Shown: positions 1 to 9,051 of the stretch, piece by piece | Numbering within the stretch: position 1 is the stretch's first letter | Layout of the letters: each line of letters begins with the position of its first letter | Origin: Enterobacter asburiae | GTDB taxonomy: Bacteria > Pseudomonadota > Gammaproteobacteria > Enterobacterales > Enterobacteriaceae | Reading direction: 5' to 3' | Length of the DNA stretch: 64,000 nt | Assembly (NCBI RefSeq): GCF_008080435.1 | Contig: NZ_VRKN01000006.1 | Location: 1 to 64,000, forward strand | The notes under the pieces: model-generated | What the model saw: only the letters and a program-made list of their open reading frames with translations | The model's database searches: none | Told to the model about the DNA's origin: nothing | Position numbers and translations under genes: made by a program

Positions 1-33
1 TTGTCCGTAGACATTAAGAATCCATGTCACTTT

Positions 34-101
34 GAGTGCCCACACAGATTGTCTGATAAATTGTTAAAGAGCAGTGCAACGCGGCTTTCGCTCACCGTTG
101 C
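34..101 (-). promoter_or_regulatory. rRNA operon leader: boxB, boxA and boxC antitermination signals
   Basis: Read leftward, the leader has a boxB-like hairpin (GCAACG pairing with CGTTGC, 76-101), boxA TGCTCTTTAACA (62-73) and a boxC-like TGTGTGGGCACTC (34-46). This is the order seen in enterobacterial rrn leaders, where the Nus factor/SuhB complex loads to prevent Rho termination. The 16S gene itself is not in the window; judged by E. coli rrn leaders it should begin roughly 100 bases beyond the left edge. Its position next to gmhB corresponds to rrnH of E. coli. Confidence 0.9.
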
Positions 102-111
102 GAGGTGGCGT

Positions 112-139
112 ATATTACGCTTTCCTCTTTCAGAGTCAA
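112..139 (-). promoter_or_regulatory. rRNA operon promoter P2
   Basis: Leftward promoter with -35 TTGACT (134-139), a 16-bp spacer and -10 TAATAT (112-117), the usual 16-bp spacing of rrn P2 promoters. It lies about 110 bp downstream of P1 and upstream of the boxB/boxA leader. Confidence 0.85.
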
Positions 140-220
140 CCCGTTATTTCAGGATTTTTTCTCTTCAACCGACCGGGTTGTTTGTGAAGTGATTCACATC
201 CGCCGTGTCGATGGAGGCGC

Positions 221-248
221 ATTATAGGGGGCCGCCGAGGAATGACAA
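221..248 (-). promoter_or_regulatory. rRNA operon promoter P1
   Basis: Leftward promoter with -35 TTGTCA (243-248), 16-bp spacer, consensus -10 TATAAT (221-226) and a GC-rich discriminator (GCGCCTCC) just after it, the signature of stringently controlled (ppGpp/DksA) rrn P1 promoters. The AT-rich stretch at about 255-300 immediately upstream is in the right place for an UP element. It overlaps the 3' end of gmhB. Confidence 0.85.
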
Positions 249-297
249 GCGGAAAAATGCATTTTTATTTCAACCGCTCATCTTTTCACCAAAAAGG

Positions 298-864
298 CTA
301 TTTTTGGTGCTTTTTAATCTCTTTTGGCAGATCGGCCAGACTATTAATCACCCAATCCGCTGCACTTTCTGCTTCTGGCGTCACGGGCTTACCGGTGCGC
401 ACTAATATTTTGGTCCCTACGCCAGCCGCCGCCGCTGCCTGCATGTCTTCCAGTTTGTCGCCCACCATATAAGAAGCGGCCATATCAATGTGCAGGAACT
501 CCTGCGCAGAGATAAACATCCCCGGATGCGGCTTACGGCAATCACAGGTCTGGCGATACTCTTCTACTGTTCCCTGTGGGTGATGCGGACAATAGTAGAT
601 GCCATCGAGATCCACACCGCGGTCGGCCAACGACCAGTCCATCCATTCTGTCAGCGTCTCGAACTGCGCTTCGGTGAATTTACCGCGTGCAATACCAGAC
701 TGGTTCGTCACGACCACCAGCGCATAACCCATCTCTTTCAGCTGGCGCATGGCATCAATTGCGCCCTCGATAAACTCGAACTCATCAATCTCATGGACGT
801 AACCATGATCCACATTAATAGTGCCATCACGATCGAGAAAAATTGCGGGTACTGATTTTGCCAC
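298..864 (-). CDS. gmhB: D-glycero-beta-D-manno-heptose-1,7-bisphosphate 7-phosphatase
   Basis: Removes the C7 phosphate from heptose-1,7-bisphosphate in the cytosolic ADP-heptose pathway that feeds LPS inner-core synthesis. The 188-residue protein is a HAD-superfamily phosphatase: the nucleophile/acid motif DRDGT is at 11-15 (D11, D13), the second motif VTNQSG at 52-57, and the GmhB-specific zinc ligands C92, H94, C107 and C109 lie in the CPHHP...CDCRKPHP loop. It sits between the rrn promoters and the divergent metNIQ operon, as in E. coli. Length is normal for the family. Confidence 0.97.
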   Translation of the reverse strand: MAKSVPAIFLDRDGTINVDHGYVHEIDEFEFIEGAIDAMRQLKEMGYALVVVTNQSGIARGKFTEAQFETLTEWMDWSLADRGVDLDGIYYCPHHPQGTVEEYRQTCDCRKPHPGMFISAQEFLHIDMAASYMVGDKLEDMQAAAAAGVGTKILVRTGKPVTPEAESAADWVINSLADLPKEIKKHQK

Positions 865-945
865 CGGTTTGCTCCTGAAAAAGGCGTGTTCAGCTAGTAT
901 CTCATGAATCGCAGCGCAATAAAGTGCTCATCGTACAGAGTTGGA

Positions 946-976
946 TTGATTTAGACGTCTGGATGCCTTAACATCC
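946..976 (+). promoter_or_regulatory. metNIQ promoter with overlapping MetJ met-box operator
   Basis: The -35 TTGATT (946-951) and -10 TAACAT (969-974) are separated by 17 bp. The spacer carries a perfect 8-bp met box AGACGTCT (953-960), followed directly by weaker boxes GGATGCCT (961-968, 5 of 8 matches) and TAACATCC (969-976, 4 of 8). Tandem 8-bp boxes are how the MetJ-S-adenosylmethionine repressor binds, so methionine repression is expected. The boxes are seen directly; the repression is inferred from the family. Confidence 0.8.
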
Positions 977-1052
977 GTTTTGTTTACGGTCATCACCCGT
1001 ATCTGGCAGAAGAAAATGCCACGGCTAACTTACATACGATAAAAATAATCTA

Positions 1053-2084
1053 ATGATTAAACTTTCCAATATCACCAAAGTGTTCCAGCAGGGGAACCGA
1101 ACCATTCAGGCGCTGAACAACGTCAGCCTGCATGTTCCTGCTGGTCAAATTTATGGCGTCATTGGCGCATCGGGTGCAGGTAAAAGCACGCTGATTCGTT
1201 GTGTTAACCTGCTTGAGCGCCCAACCCAGGGCAGCGTAGAAGTTGGCGGCCAGGAACTTACCGCCCTCTCAGAGAAAGAACTCACCAAAGCGCGTCGCCA
1301 GATTGGCATGATCTTCCAGCACTTTAACCTGCTGGCCTCGCGCACCGTGTTCGGCAACGTTGCCTTGCCGCTTGAACTGGATAACACGCCGAAAGAAGAA
1401 GTGAAGCGTCGCGTCACCGAGCTGCTCGACCTCGTAGGTCTGGGCGACAAACATGATAGCTACCCGGCAAATCTGTCTGGTGGGCAAAAACAGCGTGTGG
1501 CCATTGCCCGCGCGCTGGCAAGCAATCCTAAGGTACTGCTGTGTGATGAAGCCACCAGCGCACTGGATCCGGCAACCACGCGTTCGATTCTGGAACTGCT
1601 GAAAGACATTAACCGTCGCCTGGGTCTGACGATCCTCCTTATTACGCACGAGATGGATGTGGTGAAACGCATCTGCGACTGCGTGGCGGTCATCAGCAAC
1701 GGTGAACTGATCGAGCAGGACACGGTAAGTGAAGTGTTCTCGCATCCGAAGACGCCGCTGGCACAGCAGTTCATCCAGTCCACACTGCATCTGGATATTC
1801 CGGAAGACTATCTGGAGCGTTTGAAAACCGAACCAACGGCAGACAGCGTCCCGATGCTGCGCATGGAGTTCACCGGTCAGTCCGTTGACGCTCCCCTGCT
1901 TTCCGAAACCGCGCGTCGCTTTAACGTGAACAACAACATCATCAGCGCGCAGATGGATTACGCCGGTGGCGTGAAGTTCGGCATCATGCTGACAGAAATG
2001 CACGGCACACAAGAAGAAACCCAGGCCGCGATTGCCTGGCTGCAAGAACACCACGTAAAAGTAGAGGTACTGGGTTATGTCTGA
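1053..2084 (+). CDS. metN: D/L-methionine ABC transporter, ATP-binding protein
   Basis: ATPase of the MetNIQ importer; drives uptake of L- and D-methionine across the inner membrane. The 343-residue protein has Walker [10 protein letters not shown] (38-46), the ABC signature LSGGQ (141-145) and Walker B with catalytic DE (165-166). The C-terminal part, from about residue 265, is the ACT-like NIL domain that in E. coli binds methionine and inhibits transport from inside. First gene of metNIQ; its 3' end overlaps metI by 8 nt, indicating translational coupling. Confidence 0.97.
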   Translation: MIKLSNITKVFQQGNRTIQALNNVSLHVPAGQIYGVIGASGAGKSTLIRCVNLLERPTQGSVEVGGQELTALSEKELTKARRQIGMIFQHFNLLASRTVFGNVALPLELDNTPKEEVKRRVTELLDLVGLGDKHDSYPANLSGGQKQRVAIARALASNPKVLLCDEATSALDPATTRSILELLKDINRRLGLTILLITHEMDVVKRICDCVAVISNGELIEQDTVSEVFSHPKTPLAQQFIQSTLHLDIPEDYLERLKTEPTADSVPMLRMEFTGQSVDAPLLSETARRFNVNNNIISAQMDYAGGVKFGIMLTEMHGTQEETQAAIAWLQEHHVKVEVLGYV

Positions 2085-2730
2085 GCCGATGATGTGGCTG
2101 CTGGTTCGCGGCGTTTGGGAAACGCTGGCAATGACCTTTGTCTCTGGCTTCTTTGGTTTTGTGATTGGCCTGCCGGTCGGCGTATTGCTGTACGTGACAC
2201 GTCCGGGTCAAATCATTGAGAACGCGAAACTGTACCGAACGCTCTCTGCGCTGGTGAACATCTTCCGTTCTATCCCGTTCATTATTCTGCTGGTGTGGAT
2301 GATTCCGTTTACCCGCGTGATCGTCGGAACGTCTATCGGACTGCAGGCGGCCATTGTTCCGCTGACCGTTGGGGCTGCGCCGTTTATCGCCCGTATGGTG
2401 GAAAACGCCCTGCTGGAAATTCCAACCGGTTTGATCGAAGCCTCGCGCGCGATGGGTGCAACACCGATGCAGATCGTCCGCAAAGTCCTGCTCCCGGAAG
2501 CACTGCCTGGCCTGGTGAACGCGGCAACCATCACGCTCATCACGCTGGTCGGTTATTCCGCAATGGGTGGTGCTGTTGGCGCTGGCGGTTTAGGTCAGAT
2601 TGGTTACCAGTACGGCTATATTGGATATAACGCTACCGTGATGAATACCGTTCTGGTATTGCTGGTTGTTCTGGTTTATTTAATCCAGTTCTCTGGCGAT
2701 CGCATCGTCCGGACCGTTACTCACAAATAA
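2077..2730 (+). CDS. metI: D/L-methionine ABC transporter, permease
   Basis: Inner-membrane channel subunit of MetNIQ. The 217-residue protein has about five hydrophobic segments and the cytoplasmic EAA coupling loop ([10 protein letters not shown]...LLPEALPG, roughly residues 127-150) that docks into MetN. The start overlaps the metN stop by 8 nt, and metQ follows 40 nt later. Length and sequence are typical of enterobacterial MetI. Confidence 0.97.
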   Translation: MSEPMMWLLVRGVWETLAMTFVSGFFGFVIGLPVGVLLYVTRPGQIIENAKLYRTLSALVNIFRSIPFIILLVWMIPFTRVIVGTSIGLQAAIVPLTVGAAPFIARMVENALLEIPTGLIEASRAMGATPMQIVRKVLLPEALPGLVNAATITLITLVGYSAMGGAVGAGGLGQIGYQYGYIGYNATVMNTVLVLLVVLVYLIQFSGDRIVRTVTHK

Positions 2731-2770
2731 CGTTACACACAACACAAACTCTACGAGTTAAGGATAAAAC

Positions 2771-3586
2771 ATGGCGTTTAAATTAAAGACCTTTGCAGCA
2801 GTAGGCGCGCTGATCGGCTCTCTGGCACTGGTGGGATGCGGTCAGGACGAGAAAGATCCAAACCACATTAAAGTGGGCGTTATCGTGGGTGCAGAACAAC
2901 AGGTTGCTGAAGTTGCTCAGAAAGTGGCAAAAGAGAAGTATGGCCTGGACGTTGAGCTGGTGACCTTCAACGATTACGTTCTGCCGAACGAAGCGCTGAG
3001 CAAAGGCGATATCGACGCTAACGCCTTCCAGCATAAGCCATATCTGGATCAGCAAATCAAAGATCGCGGCTATAAACTGGTGGGTGTCGGGAACACCTTC
3101 GTTTATCCAATTGCCGGTTACTCTAAGAAAATTAAATCGTTGGACGAACTGCAGCCGGGCTCTCAGGTTGCCGTGCCTAACGACCCAACCAACCTTGGTC
3201 GTTCCCTGCTGCTGCTGCAGAAAGTGGGCCTGATCAAACTGAAAGACGGTGTTGGCCTGCTGCCAACCGTTCTGGATGTCACCGAAAACCCGAAAAATCT
3301 GAAAATTGTTGAACTGGAAGCACCGCAGCTGCCACGTTCTCTGGACGATGCGCAGATTGCCCTGGCCGTGATCAACACCACTTACGCCAGCCAGATCGGC
3401 CTGACACCAGCCAAAGACGGTATCTTCGTTGAAGATAAAGACTCCCCGTACGTTAACCTGATCGTGACTCGCGAAGACAACAAAGACGCGGAAAACGTGA
3501 AGAAATTCGTTCAGGCTTATCAGTCTGATGAAGTTTACCAGGAAGCCAACAAAGTGTTTAACGGCGGCGCTGTTAAAGGCTGGTAA
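2771..3586 (+). CDS. metQ: Methionine-binding lipoprotein
   Basis: Periplasmic-face receptor that delivers methionine to MetNI. The 271-residue precursor has a lipoprotein signal peptide with lipobox LVGC (C23), followed by an NlpA/MetQ-family ligand-binding domain with the typical KVGVIVGAEQQ start. Third gene of the operon, with an AAGGA ribosome site just ahead of the ATG and a terminator hairpin about 25 nt after the stop. Confidence 0.97.
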   Translation: MAFKLKTFAAVGALIGSLALVGCGQDEKDPNHIKVGVIVGAEQQVAEVAQKVAKEKYGLDVELVTFNDYVLPNEALSKGDIDANAFQHKPYLDQQIKDRGYKLVGVGNTFVYPIAGYSKKIKSLDELQPGSQVAVPNDPTNLGRSLLLLQKVGLIKLKDGVGLLPTVLDVTENPKNLKIVELEAPQLPRSLDDAQIALAVINTTYASQIGLTPAKDGIFVEDKDSPYVNLIVTREDNKDAENVKKFVQAYQSDEVYQEANKVFNGGAVKGW

Positions 3587-3611
3587 TCTCACCTCAGTGT
3601 AATATCATCAG

Positions 3612-3638
3612 GACGGGCTTATGCCCGTCTTGTCATTT
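3612..3638 (+). terminator. Terminator of metNIQ
   Basis: GACGGGC, loop TTAT, GCCCGTC, then TTGTCATTT. A seven-pair GC-rich stem with a modest U-rich tail, placed after metQ and before rcsF. Confidence 0.7.
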
Positions 3639-3692
3639 GTGCAGTCTACTGATTCAATATCTGACGTTTTGATTATCCATTGAGGAAATATT

Positions 3693-4097
3693 ATGCGTGC
3701 TTTACCGATCTGTCTTTTAGCACTCATGCTGAGCGGCTGTTCTATGCTAAGCAGATCTCCCGTTGAACCTGTTCAAAGCACGGCAACCCCGCCAAAAACC
3801 GAGCCTGCGAAACCGAAAGTGGTTCGCCCTGCGCCGGTTCGCATTATCACGAAAGCAGACGAACTCGTCGGTAAACCGTTCCGTGAACTGGGCGAAGTGA
3901 GTGGCGAATCCTGCCAGGCGACCAATCAGGACTCACCACCGAATATTCCGACAGCGCGTAAACGTATGCAGATTAATGCCGCAAAAATGAAAGCCAACGC
4001 GGTCCTGCTGCACAGCTGTGAAGTTACCAGCGGCACGCCGGGCTGCTACCGTCAGGCGGTTTGCATCGGTTCTGCGCTGAACATCACGGCAAAATGA
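3693..4097 (+). CDS. rcsF: Outer-membrane lipoprotein sensor of the Rcs envelope-stress phosphorelay
   Basis: Senses LPS and envelope damage and signals through IgaA to RcsC/RcsD/RcsB, controlling capsule, motility and stress genes. The 134-residue precursor has lipobox LSGC with lipidated C16, a proline/lysine-rich linker (about 22-48) that in E. coli threads through outer-membrane barrels, and a folded domain with four cysteines C74, C109, C118 and C124. These are the positions that form the two non-consecutive disulfides of E. coli RcsF. The stop overlaps the trmO start as ATGA. Confidence 0.96.
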   Translation: MRALPICLLALMLSGCSMLSRSPVEPVQSTATPPKTEPAKPKVVRPAPVRIITKADELVGKPFRELGEVSGESCQATNQDSPPNIPTARKRMQINAAKMKANAVLLHSCEVTSGTPGCYRQAVCIGSALNITAK

Positions 4098-4801
4098 GTG
4101 CATTTCAGTTCGAGCAGATAGGCGTTATCCACTCTCCTTATAAAGAGAAGTTCGCCGTCCCCCGTCAGCCCGGTCTTGTGACCAGCGGAAGCGGTGAGCT
4201 TCACCTGATTGCGCCTTACAATCAGGCGGATGCGGTACGCGGGCTCGAGGCTTTCAGCCATTTATGGGTGGTCTTCGTGTTTCACCAGACGATGGAAGGC
4301 GGCTGGCGTCCGACCGTGCGTCCTCCTCGTCTTGGCGGAAATGCGAGAATGGGCGTGTTTGCGACTCGCTCGACCTTCCGCCCTAACCCGGTTGGAATGT
4401 CGCTGGTTGAACTGAAAGGTATACGTTGCCAGAAAGATCAGGTGATACTGGAGTTAGGTAGCCTGGACCTGGTAGACGGCACGCCGGTAATCGACATCAA
4501 ACCCTATTTGCCCTTCGCCGAAGCCCTCCCGGACGCTCGCGCAAGTTATGCTCAGGACGCACCGCAGGCGGACATGCCTGTTTATTTTACGCCGGAGATA
4601 ACCGCGCAGCTCGGTCAACTGGAGAAGCGCTATCCTCGCTTACGGGATTTCATCATTGAAGTTCTGGCACAGGACCCTCGTCCGGCCTACCGTAAAGAAG
4701 AGGAAGCAGGAAAAACGTACGCCGTCTGGCTGCTGGATTTTGACGTTCGCTGGCGCGTTACCGGGGCAGGTTTTGAAGTGTTTGCCCTTGAACCCAGGTA
4801 A
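4094..4801 (+). CDS. trmO: tRNA (N6-threonylcarbamoyladenosine37-N6)-methyltransferase
   Basis: Methylates t6A at position 37 of threonine tRNA to m6t6A (formerly yaeB/tsaA). The 235-residue product begins MSAFQFEQIG, matching E. coli TrmO. I chose the ATG at 4094 rather than the upstream in-frame ATG at 4061 because it gives the family length and couples to the rcsF stop through a 4-nt ATGA overlap. The N-terminal part is the TrmO beta-barrel SAM domain (RSTFRPNPVGMS motif); the C-terminal part is a small auxiliary domain. Confidence 0.96.
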   Translation: MSAFQFEQIGVIHSPYKEKFAVPRQPGLVTSGSGELHLIAPYNQADAVRGLEAFSHLWVVFVFHQTMEGGWRPTVRPPRLGGNARMGVFATRSTFRPNPVGMSLVELKGIRCQKDQVILELGSLDLVDGTPVIDIKPYLPFAEALPDARASYAQDAPQADMPVYFTPEITAQLGQLEKRYPRLRDFIIEVLAQDPRPAYRKEEEAGKTYAVWLLDFDVRWRVTGAGFEVFALEPR

Positions 4802-4913
4802 TTTTGTTCTCCTCTCTTTTGGCATCTTTGCCACACTGGTAAACTAAACCACTTTTTTTGTGTCAGGCTGGTGTTTCAGCCTGTTCCAATCGTCGAAATG
4901 GAACCGTAACAAC

Positions 4914-6632
4914 ATGCGTACTAGCCAATATCTGCTCTCCACTCTGAAGGAGACGCCTGCCGACGCCGAAGTGATCAGCCATCAGCTGATGCTGCGCGCC
5001 GGGATGATCCGCAAGCTGGCCTCCGGGTTATATACCTGGCTGCCGACCGGCGTGCGCGTCCTGAAAAAAGTCGAAAACATCGTGCGTGAAGAGATGAACA
5101 ACGCCGGTGCTATCGAGGTGTCCATGCCTGTGGTTCAGCCCGCTGACCTGTGGCAGGAGAGTGGCCGTTGGGAACAGTATGGTCCTGAACTGCTGCGCTT
5201 CGTCGATCGCGGCGAGCGTCCGTTCGTTCTCGGCCCAACGCATGAAGAAGTCATTACCGACCTGATTCGTAATGAGCTGAGCTCTTACAAACAGCTGCCG
5301 CTGAACTTCTTCCAGATCCAGACCAAGTTCCGTGACGAAGTTCGCCCACGTTTCGGCGTCATGCGCTCTCGCGAATTCCTGATGAAAGATGCCTACTCTT
5401 TCCATACCTCTCAGGAATCACTGCAAGAGACTTACGACGCAATGTACGCGGCATACAGCAAAATCTTCTCCCGCATGGGTCTGGATTTCCGTGCTGTGCA
5501 GGCTGATACCGGCTCCATCGGCGGTAGCGCATCCCATGAGTTCCAGGTACTGGCACAGAGCGGTGAAGACGATGTGATCTTCTCTGACTCTTCAGACTAC
5601 GCGGCGAACATCGAATTTGCAGAAGCGCTGGCACCAAAAGAACCACGAGGCGCGGCAACGCAAGAGATGACGCTGGTTGACACGCCAAACGCGAAAACCA
5701 TCGCCGAGCTGGTTGAGCAGTTCAATCTGCCAGTCGAAAAAACCGTTAAAACGCTGCTGGTGAAATCCACCGAAGGTAGCGCTTACCCGCTGGTTGCCCT
5801 GCTGGTGCGTGGCGATCACGAGCTGAACGAAGTGAAAGCTGAGAAGCTGCCGCAGGTAGCCAGCCCGCTGACGTTCGCAACGGAAGCGGAAATTCGCGCC
5901 GTGGTGAATGCGGGTCCAGGTTCTCTCGGTCCGGTCAATATGCCGGTGCCGGTTGTTATTGACCGCACGGTTGCTGCAATGAGCGACTTCTCTGCAGGTG
6001 CGAACATCGACGATAAACATTACTTCGGCATCAACTGGGATCGCGACGTGGCGACGCCGGAAGTAGCTGACATCCGTAACGTGGTTGCAGGCGATCCAAG
6101 CCCGGACGGCCAGGGTACCCTGATGATTAAGCGCGGCATCGAAGTCGGTCACATCTTCCAGTTGGGTGATAAATACTCTCGTGCGCTGAACGCCGCTGTT
6201 CAGGGTGAAGATGGCCGTAACCAGATCCTGACCATGGGTTGCTACGGTATCGGGGTGACGCGCGTGGTGGCTGCGGCAATTGAGCAGAACTACGACGAGC
6301 GTGGCATCGTCTGGCCGGACAACATCGCGCCGTTCCAGGTGGCTATTCTGCCAATGAATATGCACAAGTCTTACCGCGTGCAGGAGCTGGCCGAGAAGCT
6401 GTATGCCGAGCTGCGCGCTCAGGGTATCGAAGTACTGATGGATGACCGTAAAGAGCGTCCAGGCGTGATGTTCGCCGATATGGAACTGATCGGTATCCCG
6501 CACACCGTCGTCATCGGCGACCGTAACCTCGACAGCGATGAGATTGAATACAAATACCGTCGCAGCGGCGAAAAACAGATGATCAAGACCGGCGACATTC
6601 TTGATTACCTGGTGAAAGCCATCAAAGGCTAA
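4914..6632 (+). CDS. proS: Prolyl-tRNA synthetase
   Basis: Charges proline tRNA. The 572-residue protein is a bacterial-type class IIa synthetase: the catalytic core has motif 2 around [17 protein letters not shown] and motif 3 [11 protein letters not shown] YbaK-like editing insertion of about 180 residues lies between them (roughly 224-407), and a C-terminal anticodon-binding domain ends the protein. I set the start at the ATG opening [13 protein letters not shown], which gives the E. coli length; an in-frame ATG at 4860 would add 18 residues without family support. Confidence 0.97.
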   Translation: MRTSQYLLSTLKETPADAEVISHQLMLRAGMIRKLASGLYTWLPTGVRVLKKVENIVREEMNNAGAIEVSMPVVQPADLWQESGRWEQYGPELLRFVDRGERPFVLGPTHEEVITDLIRNELSSYKQLPLNFFQIQTKFRDEVRPRFGVMRSREFLMKDAYSFHTSQESLQETYDAMYAAYSKIFSRMGLDFRAVQADTGSIGGSASHEFQVLAQSGEDDVIFSDSSDYAANIEFAEALAPKEPRGAATQEMTLVDTPNAKTIAELVEQFNLPVEKTVKTLLVKSTEGSAYPLVALLVRGDHELNEVKAEKLPQVASPLTFATEAEIRAVVNAGPGSLGPVNMPVPVVIDRTVAAMSDFSAGANIDDKHYFGINWDRDVATPEVADIRNVVAGDPSPDGQGTLMIKRGIEVGHIFQLGDKYSRALNAAVQGEDGRNQILTMGCYGIGVTRVVAAAIEQNYDERGIVWPDNIAPFQVAILPMNMHKSYRVQELAEKLYAELRAQGIEVLMDDRKERPGVMFADMELIGIPHTVVIGDRNLDSDEIEYKYRRSGEKQMIKTGDILDYLVKAIKG

Positions 6633-6634
6633 AC

Positions 6635-6662
6635 AAAAAACCCCGCTCAGGCGGGGTTTTTT
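6635..6662. terminator. Bidirectional terminator between proS and nlpE
   Basis: AAAAAACCCCGC, loop TCAG, GCGGGGTTTTTT. The stem is flanked by A and T runs on both sides, so it can stop both proS (rightward) and nlpE (leftward) transcripts. Confidence 0.9.
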
Positions 6663-6679
6663 AATGGCTCAACGTCAGC

Positions 6680-7378
6680 TTATTTACTGTTACAGTCTTT
6701 ACCCGCGACAAACTTCGCGTCTTTATCTGCCACCAGCGTTTTCACCATCTCTCCGCTATCCGGGTTTGGCTCCAGCGTAAAGTGACCGTCAACCGTCAGT
6801 AATACCGGCTTGCTGTCATTGCCGCGTGCCACAGCGTAATCACGTTCAAGCTGCGCATTGTTTGCCACGCTGACCTTCCTGCCGGTTGCGCAGTCGGTAA
6901 AGATCGCCGCATCCGCCATATAGAAGTACATCCCCCGCATTGCCATCGGCGTTGCAGGCAGGGCCGCTTTCACCGGTGCCAGCGTGTAGTTGAACTGGGA
7001 CTGAATAGGGTTACCTTCGCGGTCGAGCATCTCCATGCTGTCACCTTTAGGGCGGAACCAGGTTTTCTCCCCGGAGGTATCCGTCAGGACCAGCTTCTCC
7101 GCCGTACGCGCCCATGTTCCATAAGTCGCAAAAGAAGAAGGCTCTTTAGCACCCTGATAGCGCTGATTCATCACCCAGGTGCCATCTTTTTGCAGGAACA
7201 GAGACGTTTCAATACCTTCGCAGTCCGCGCAAGGCAGTACGCCGCGCCAGCTTTGCTGCATTGGTTTTAATTCTTCCGTTTGCGTGGGTTGTAAAACCTG
7301 CGTTTCGGAGCGGTTGTTACACCCGAAAAGCGCAAACAGCGTACTCACTGCCAGCGCTGACCATAATGCTTTTTTCAC
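6680..7378 (-). CDS. nlpE: Outer-membrane lipoprotein NlpE (CutF), activator of Cpx response
   Basis: Lipoprotein that turns on the CpxA sensor when cells attach to surfaces or when lipoprotein sorting fails. The 232-residue precursor has lipobox LFGC (C20). The N-terminal domain carries a CXXC pair (C50, C53 of the precursor), and the C-terminal OB-like domain has the second pair (FTDC and GKDC), whose oxidation state is read in E. coli. Length is close to the E. coli protein. It is monocistronic, and its 3' end lies at the proS terminator; the yaeF gene found between them in E. coli K-12 is absent. Confidence 0.95.
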   Translation of the reverse strand: MKKALWSALAVSTLFALFGCNNRSETQVLQPTQTEELKPMQQSWRGVLPCADCEGIETSLFLQKDGTWVMNQRYQGAKEPSSFATYGTWARTAEKLVLTDTSGEKTWFRPKGDSMEMLDREGNPIQSQFNYTLAPVKAALPATPMAMRGMYFYMADAAIFTDCATGRKVSVANNAQLERDYAVARGNDSKPVLLTVDGHFTLEPNPDSGEMVKTLVADKDAKFVAGKDCNSK

Positions 7379-7412
7379 AATGAATTCCTTATGAAAAGTG
7401 TGTTCCCTTTCG

Positions 7413-7835
7413 TCACTCTGTCGGGCGACGAACTTTACCGCGTAGTGCTTTCACTGTGGATTTTTGGGACTTCGAGGACAACCGACGCTCTTTCGATGCG
7501 CGGGTTGGCCGTGTTGCCCGGCGGCTTTTTTGTACTGCCGTTAACTCGCTGATGACTGCTACCAGCCTGGCTATCGCCGCTTCCCGGTTGAGTTCCTGGC
7601 TGCGGTATTCCTGGGCTTTGATCACCATCACGCCATCGCTGGTGATCAGGTGATGGCTGGCGGCAAGCAGGCTTTCTTTATAATACTCTGGCAGGCTTGA
7701 GGCCCGAATGTCAAAACGCAAATGGATAGCCGTCGACGCCTTGTTGACGTGCTGCCCACCTGCCCCCTGCGCACGGATGGCGGTGATTTCCAGCTCGTTG
7801 TCAGGAATGCTGACGTTTCGGGACAAGACGATCAT
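7413..7835 (-). CDS. arfB: Alternative ribosome-rescue factor B (peptidyl-tRNA hydrolase)
   Basis: Rescues ribosomes stalled on truncated mRNA by hydrolysing the peptidyl-tRNA (formerly yaeJ). The 140-residue protein has the release-factor GGQ motif at 26-28 ([12 protein letters not shown]) and a highly basic C-terminal tail (about 105-140) that in E. coli enters the empty mRNA channel. I chose the ATG at 7835, opening MIVLSRN, because it gives the family length and overlaps the yaeQ stop by 4 nt; a longer start at 7850 is possible but unsupported. Confidence 0.95.
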   Translation of the reverse strand: MIVLSRNVSIPDNELEITAIRAQGAGGQHVNKASTAIHLRFDIRASSLPEYYKESLLAASHHLITSDGVMVIKAQEYRSQELNREAAIARLVAVISELTAVQKSRRATRPTRASKERRLSSKSQKSTVKALRGKVRRPTE

Positions 7836-8377
7836 GACGCGGGTTGCCACGCCGTTAAATGAATTTCCAGATTATTCTGAGAATCAGAGAGCCAGATGGC
7901 GCCATCCTGAATCGTCGCCTGCAAAACCATGGTCCGGCTGGCAAACTCGCTCAACTGGGCCAGTTGCTCATCATCCAGATACCAGACCGTGAGATGTTTA
8001 AACTGTCCGCACTTGCTCTTATTTTGCTGCCACCAAATCTCCGCAGCGCGCTGATTATACGCGAATAAGGCCACTTCAGCGGACTGGGTACAGGCCTTCT
8101 TAATTCTGCGCTCGTCCGGCAGTCCGAGTTCGATCCACAAATCGATACCCAGATGATCGTTGCGCAGCCAGGCTTCAGGCTCGTCTTCCGCGCTTAACCC
8201 ACGGGTAAAATGCAGACGCTCGTCAGCATACTTAATCCACGCCAGCAGGCGCAGCATCATGCGCTCCTGGGTTTCGGAGGGGTGGCGTGCCAGAGTCAGC
8301 GACGCGTCCAGGAACTGGTTGCGATCCAGATCGGCCACATTGACCACTGCTTTATAAATTGTCGCTTTCAGCGCCAT
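7832..8377 (-). CDS. yaeQ: YaeQ family protein, function unknown
   Basis: A 181-residue cytosolic protein matching E. coli YaeQ closely in length and sequence ([20 protein letters not shown] start, aromatic WYLDDEQ segment near residue 130). The family has a PD-(D/E)XK nuclease-like fold, but no enzymatic activity is established to my knowledge. It is the first gene of a two-gene unit with arfB (4-nt overlap), which hints at, but does not prove, a translation-related role. It is divergent from yaeP. Confidence 0.93.
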   Translation of the reverse strand: MALKATIYKAVVNVADLDRNQFLDASLTLARHPSETQERMMLRLLAWIKYADERLHFTRGLSAEDEPEAWLRNDHLGIDLWIELGLPDERRIKKACTQSAEVALFAYNQRAAEIWWQQNKSKCGQFKHLTVWYLDDEQLAQLSEFASRTMVLQATIQDGAIWLSDSQNNLEIHLTAWQPAS

Positions 8378-8470
8378 GAGAGAACTCCATTCGAATCAGG
8401 TGCACATTGTAGCGAAAACCGCGGCAAAAGGCTGTTACAGGGTGTTAAATACACCGCTATCAAGGCTCTG

Positions 8471-8497
8471 ATATTGCTTAAATGAGTATGGTATAGT
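8471..8497 (+). promoter_or_regulatory. Probable yaeP-rof promoter
   Basis: Extended -10 TGGTATAGT (TATAGT at 8492-8497) with a weak -35-like CTGATA about 18 bp upstream, lying 77 bp ahead of the yaeP GTG. The match is by eye. Confidence 0.45.
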
Positions 8498-8573
8498 CAC
8501 CTTGCTAAACCGAGTTTATCTTCGTAGGCTTAATGATATCTCACAGTAAGTCAGTGCGCTGGCGGGAGGGGAT

Positions 8574-8774
8574 GTGAATAATTATTGTGAGTTAATTCGC
8601 AAACGGTATGCGGAAATCGCCAGCGGAGATCTGGGGTATGTCCCGGACGCGTTGGGCTGTGTATTGAAGGTGCTTAATGAAGTGGCCTCTGATGAGAGCC
8701 TTTCAGAGTCGGTCAGGGAAAAAGCAGCGTATGCTGCGGCGAATTTACTGGTGAGCGATTATGTCGATGAATGA
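8574..8774 (+). CDS. yaeP: YaeP family small protein, function unknown
   Basis: A 66-residue protein nearly identical to E. coli YaeP ([20 protein letters not shown] core). I see no signal peptide or catalytic motif. It starts with GTG behind a strong GGGAGG ribosome site. Its last codons overlap the rof start by 8 nt, so the two are translationally coupled; function may be linked to Rho control by that association only. Confidence 0.92.
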   Translation: MNNYCELIRKRYAEIASGDLGYVPDALGCVLKVLNEVASDESLSESVREKAAYAAANLLVSDYVDE

Positions 8775-9021
8775 TACTTATCAACCCATCAATTGTGATG
8801 ACTATGACAACCTCGAACTCGCCTGCCAGCATCATTTATTACTGACGCTGGAGCTAAAAGATGGCGAAGTGTTGAAGGCGAAAGCCAGCGATCTGGTTTC
8901 ACGTAAAAATGTGGAATACCTGATAGTGGAAGATGCCGGTGCGACGCGTGAGCTGCGTCTGGACAAAATAGCCAGCTTCAGCCACCCGCAAATCGGCACC
9001 GTGGTTGTGAGCGAATCCTGA
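8767..9021 (+). CDS. rof: Rho-binding antiterminator protein
   Basis: Rof (YaeO) binds Rho and inhibits termination by blocking its primary RNA-binding site. The 84-residue product starts [20 protein letters not shown], matching E. coli Rof, with a compact Sm-like fold expected. I chose the ATG at 8767 over an in-frame ATG two codons earlier to match the known N terminus. The start lies inside the last codons of yaeP. Confidence 0.95.
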   Translation: MNDTYQPINCDDYDNLELACQHHLLLTLELKDGEVLKAKASDLVSRKNVEYLIVEDAGATRELRLDKIASFSHPQIGTVVVSES

Positions 9022-9028
9022 TGACACT

Positions 9029-9051
9029 AACGGGCAGCCAGGCTGCCCGTT
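9029..9051. terminator. Hairpin between convergent rof and tilS
   Basis: AACGGGCAGC, loop CAG, GCTGCCCGTT: a perfect ten-pair stem. There is only a weak T-rich tail on the plus strand, and the hairpin includes the tilS stop codon. It probably ends rof transcripts. Confidence 0.65.

Noticed and set aside
1..192. Short open frame over the left edge
   Set aside because: It lies across the rRNA leader and P2 promoter on the opposite strand; the sequence is explained by boxA, boxC and the promoter.
5592..6503. 303-residue open frame antisense to proS
   Set aside because: A His/Arg-rich composition typical of antisense shadows; it is fully inside proS.
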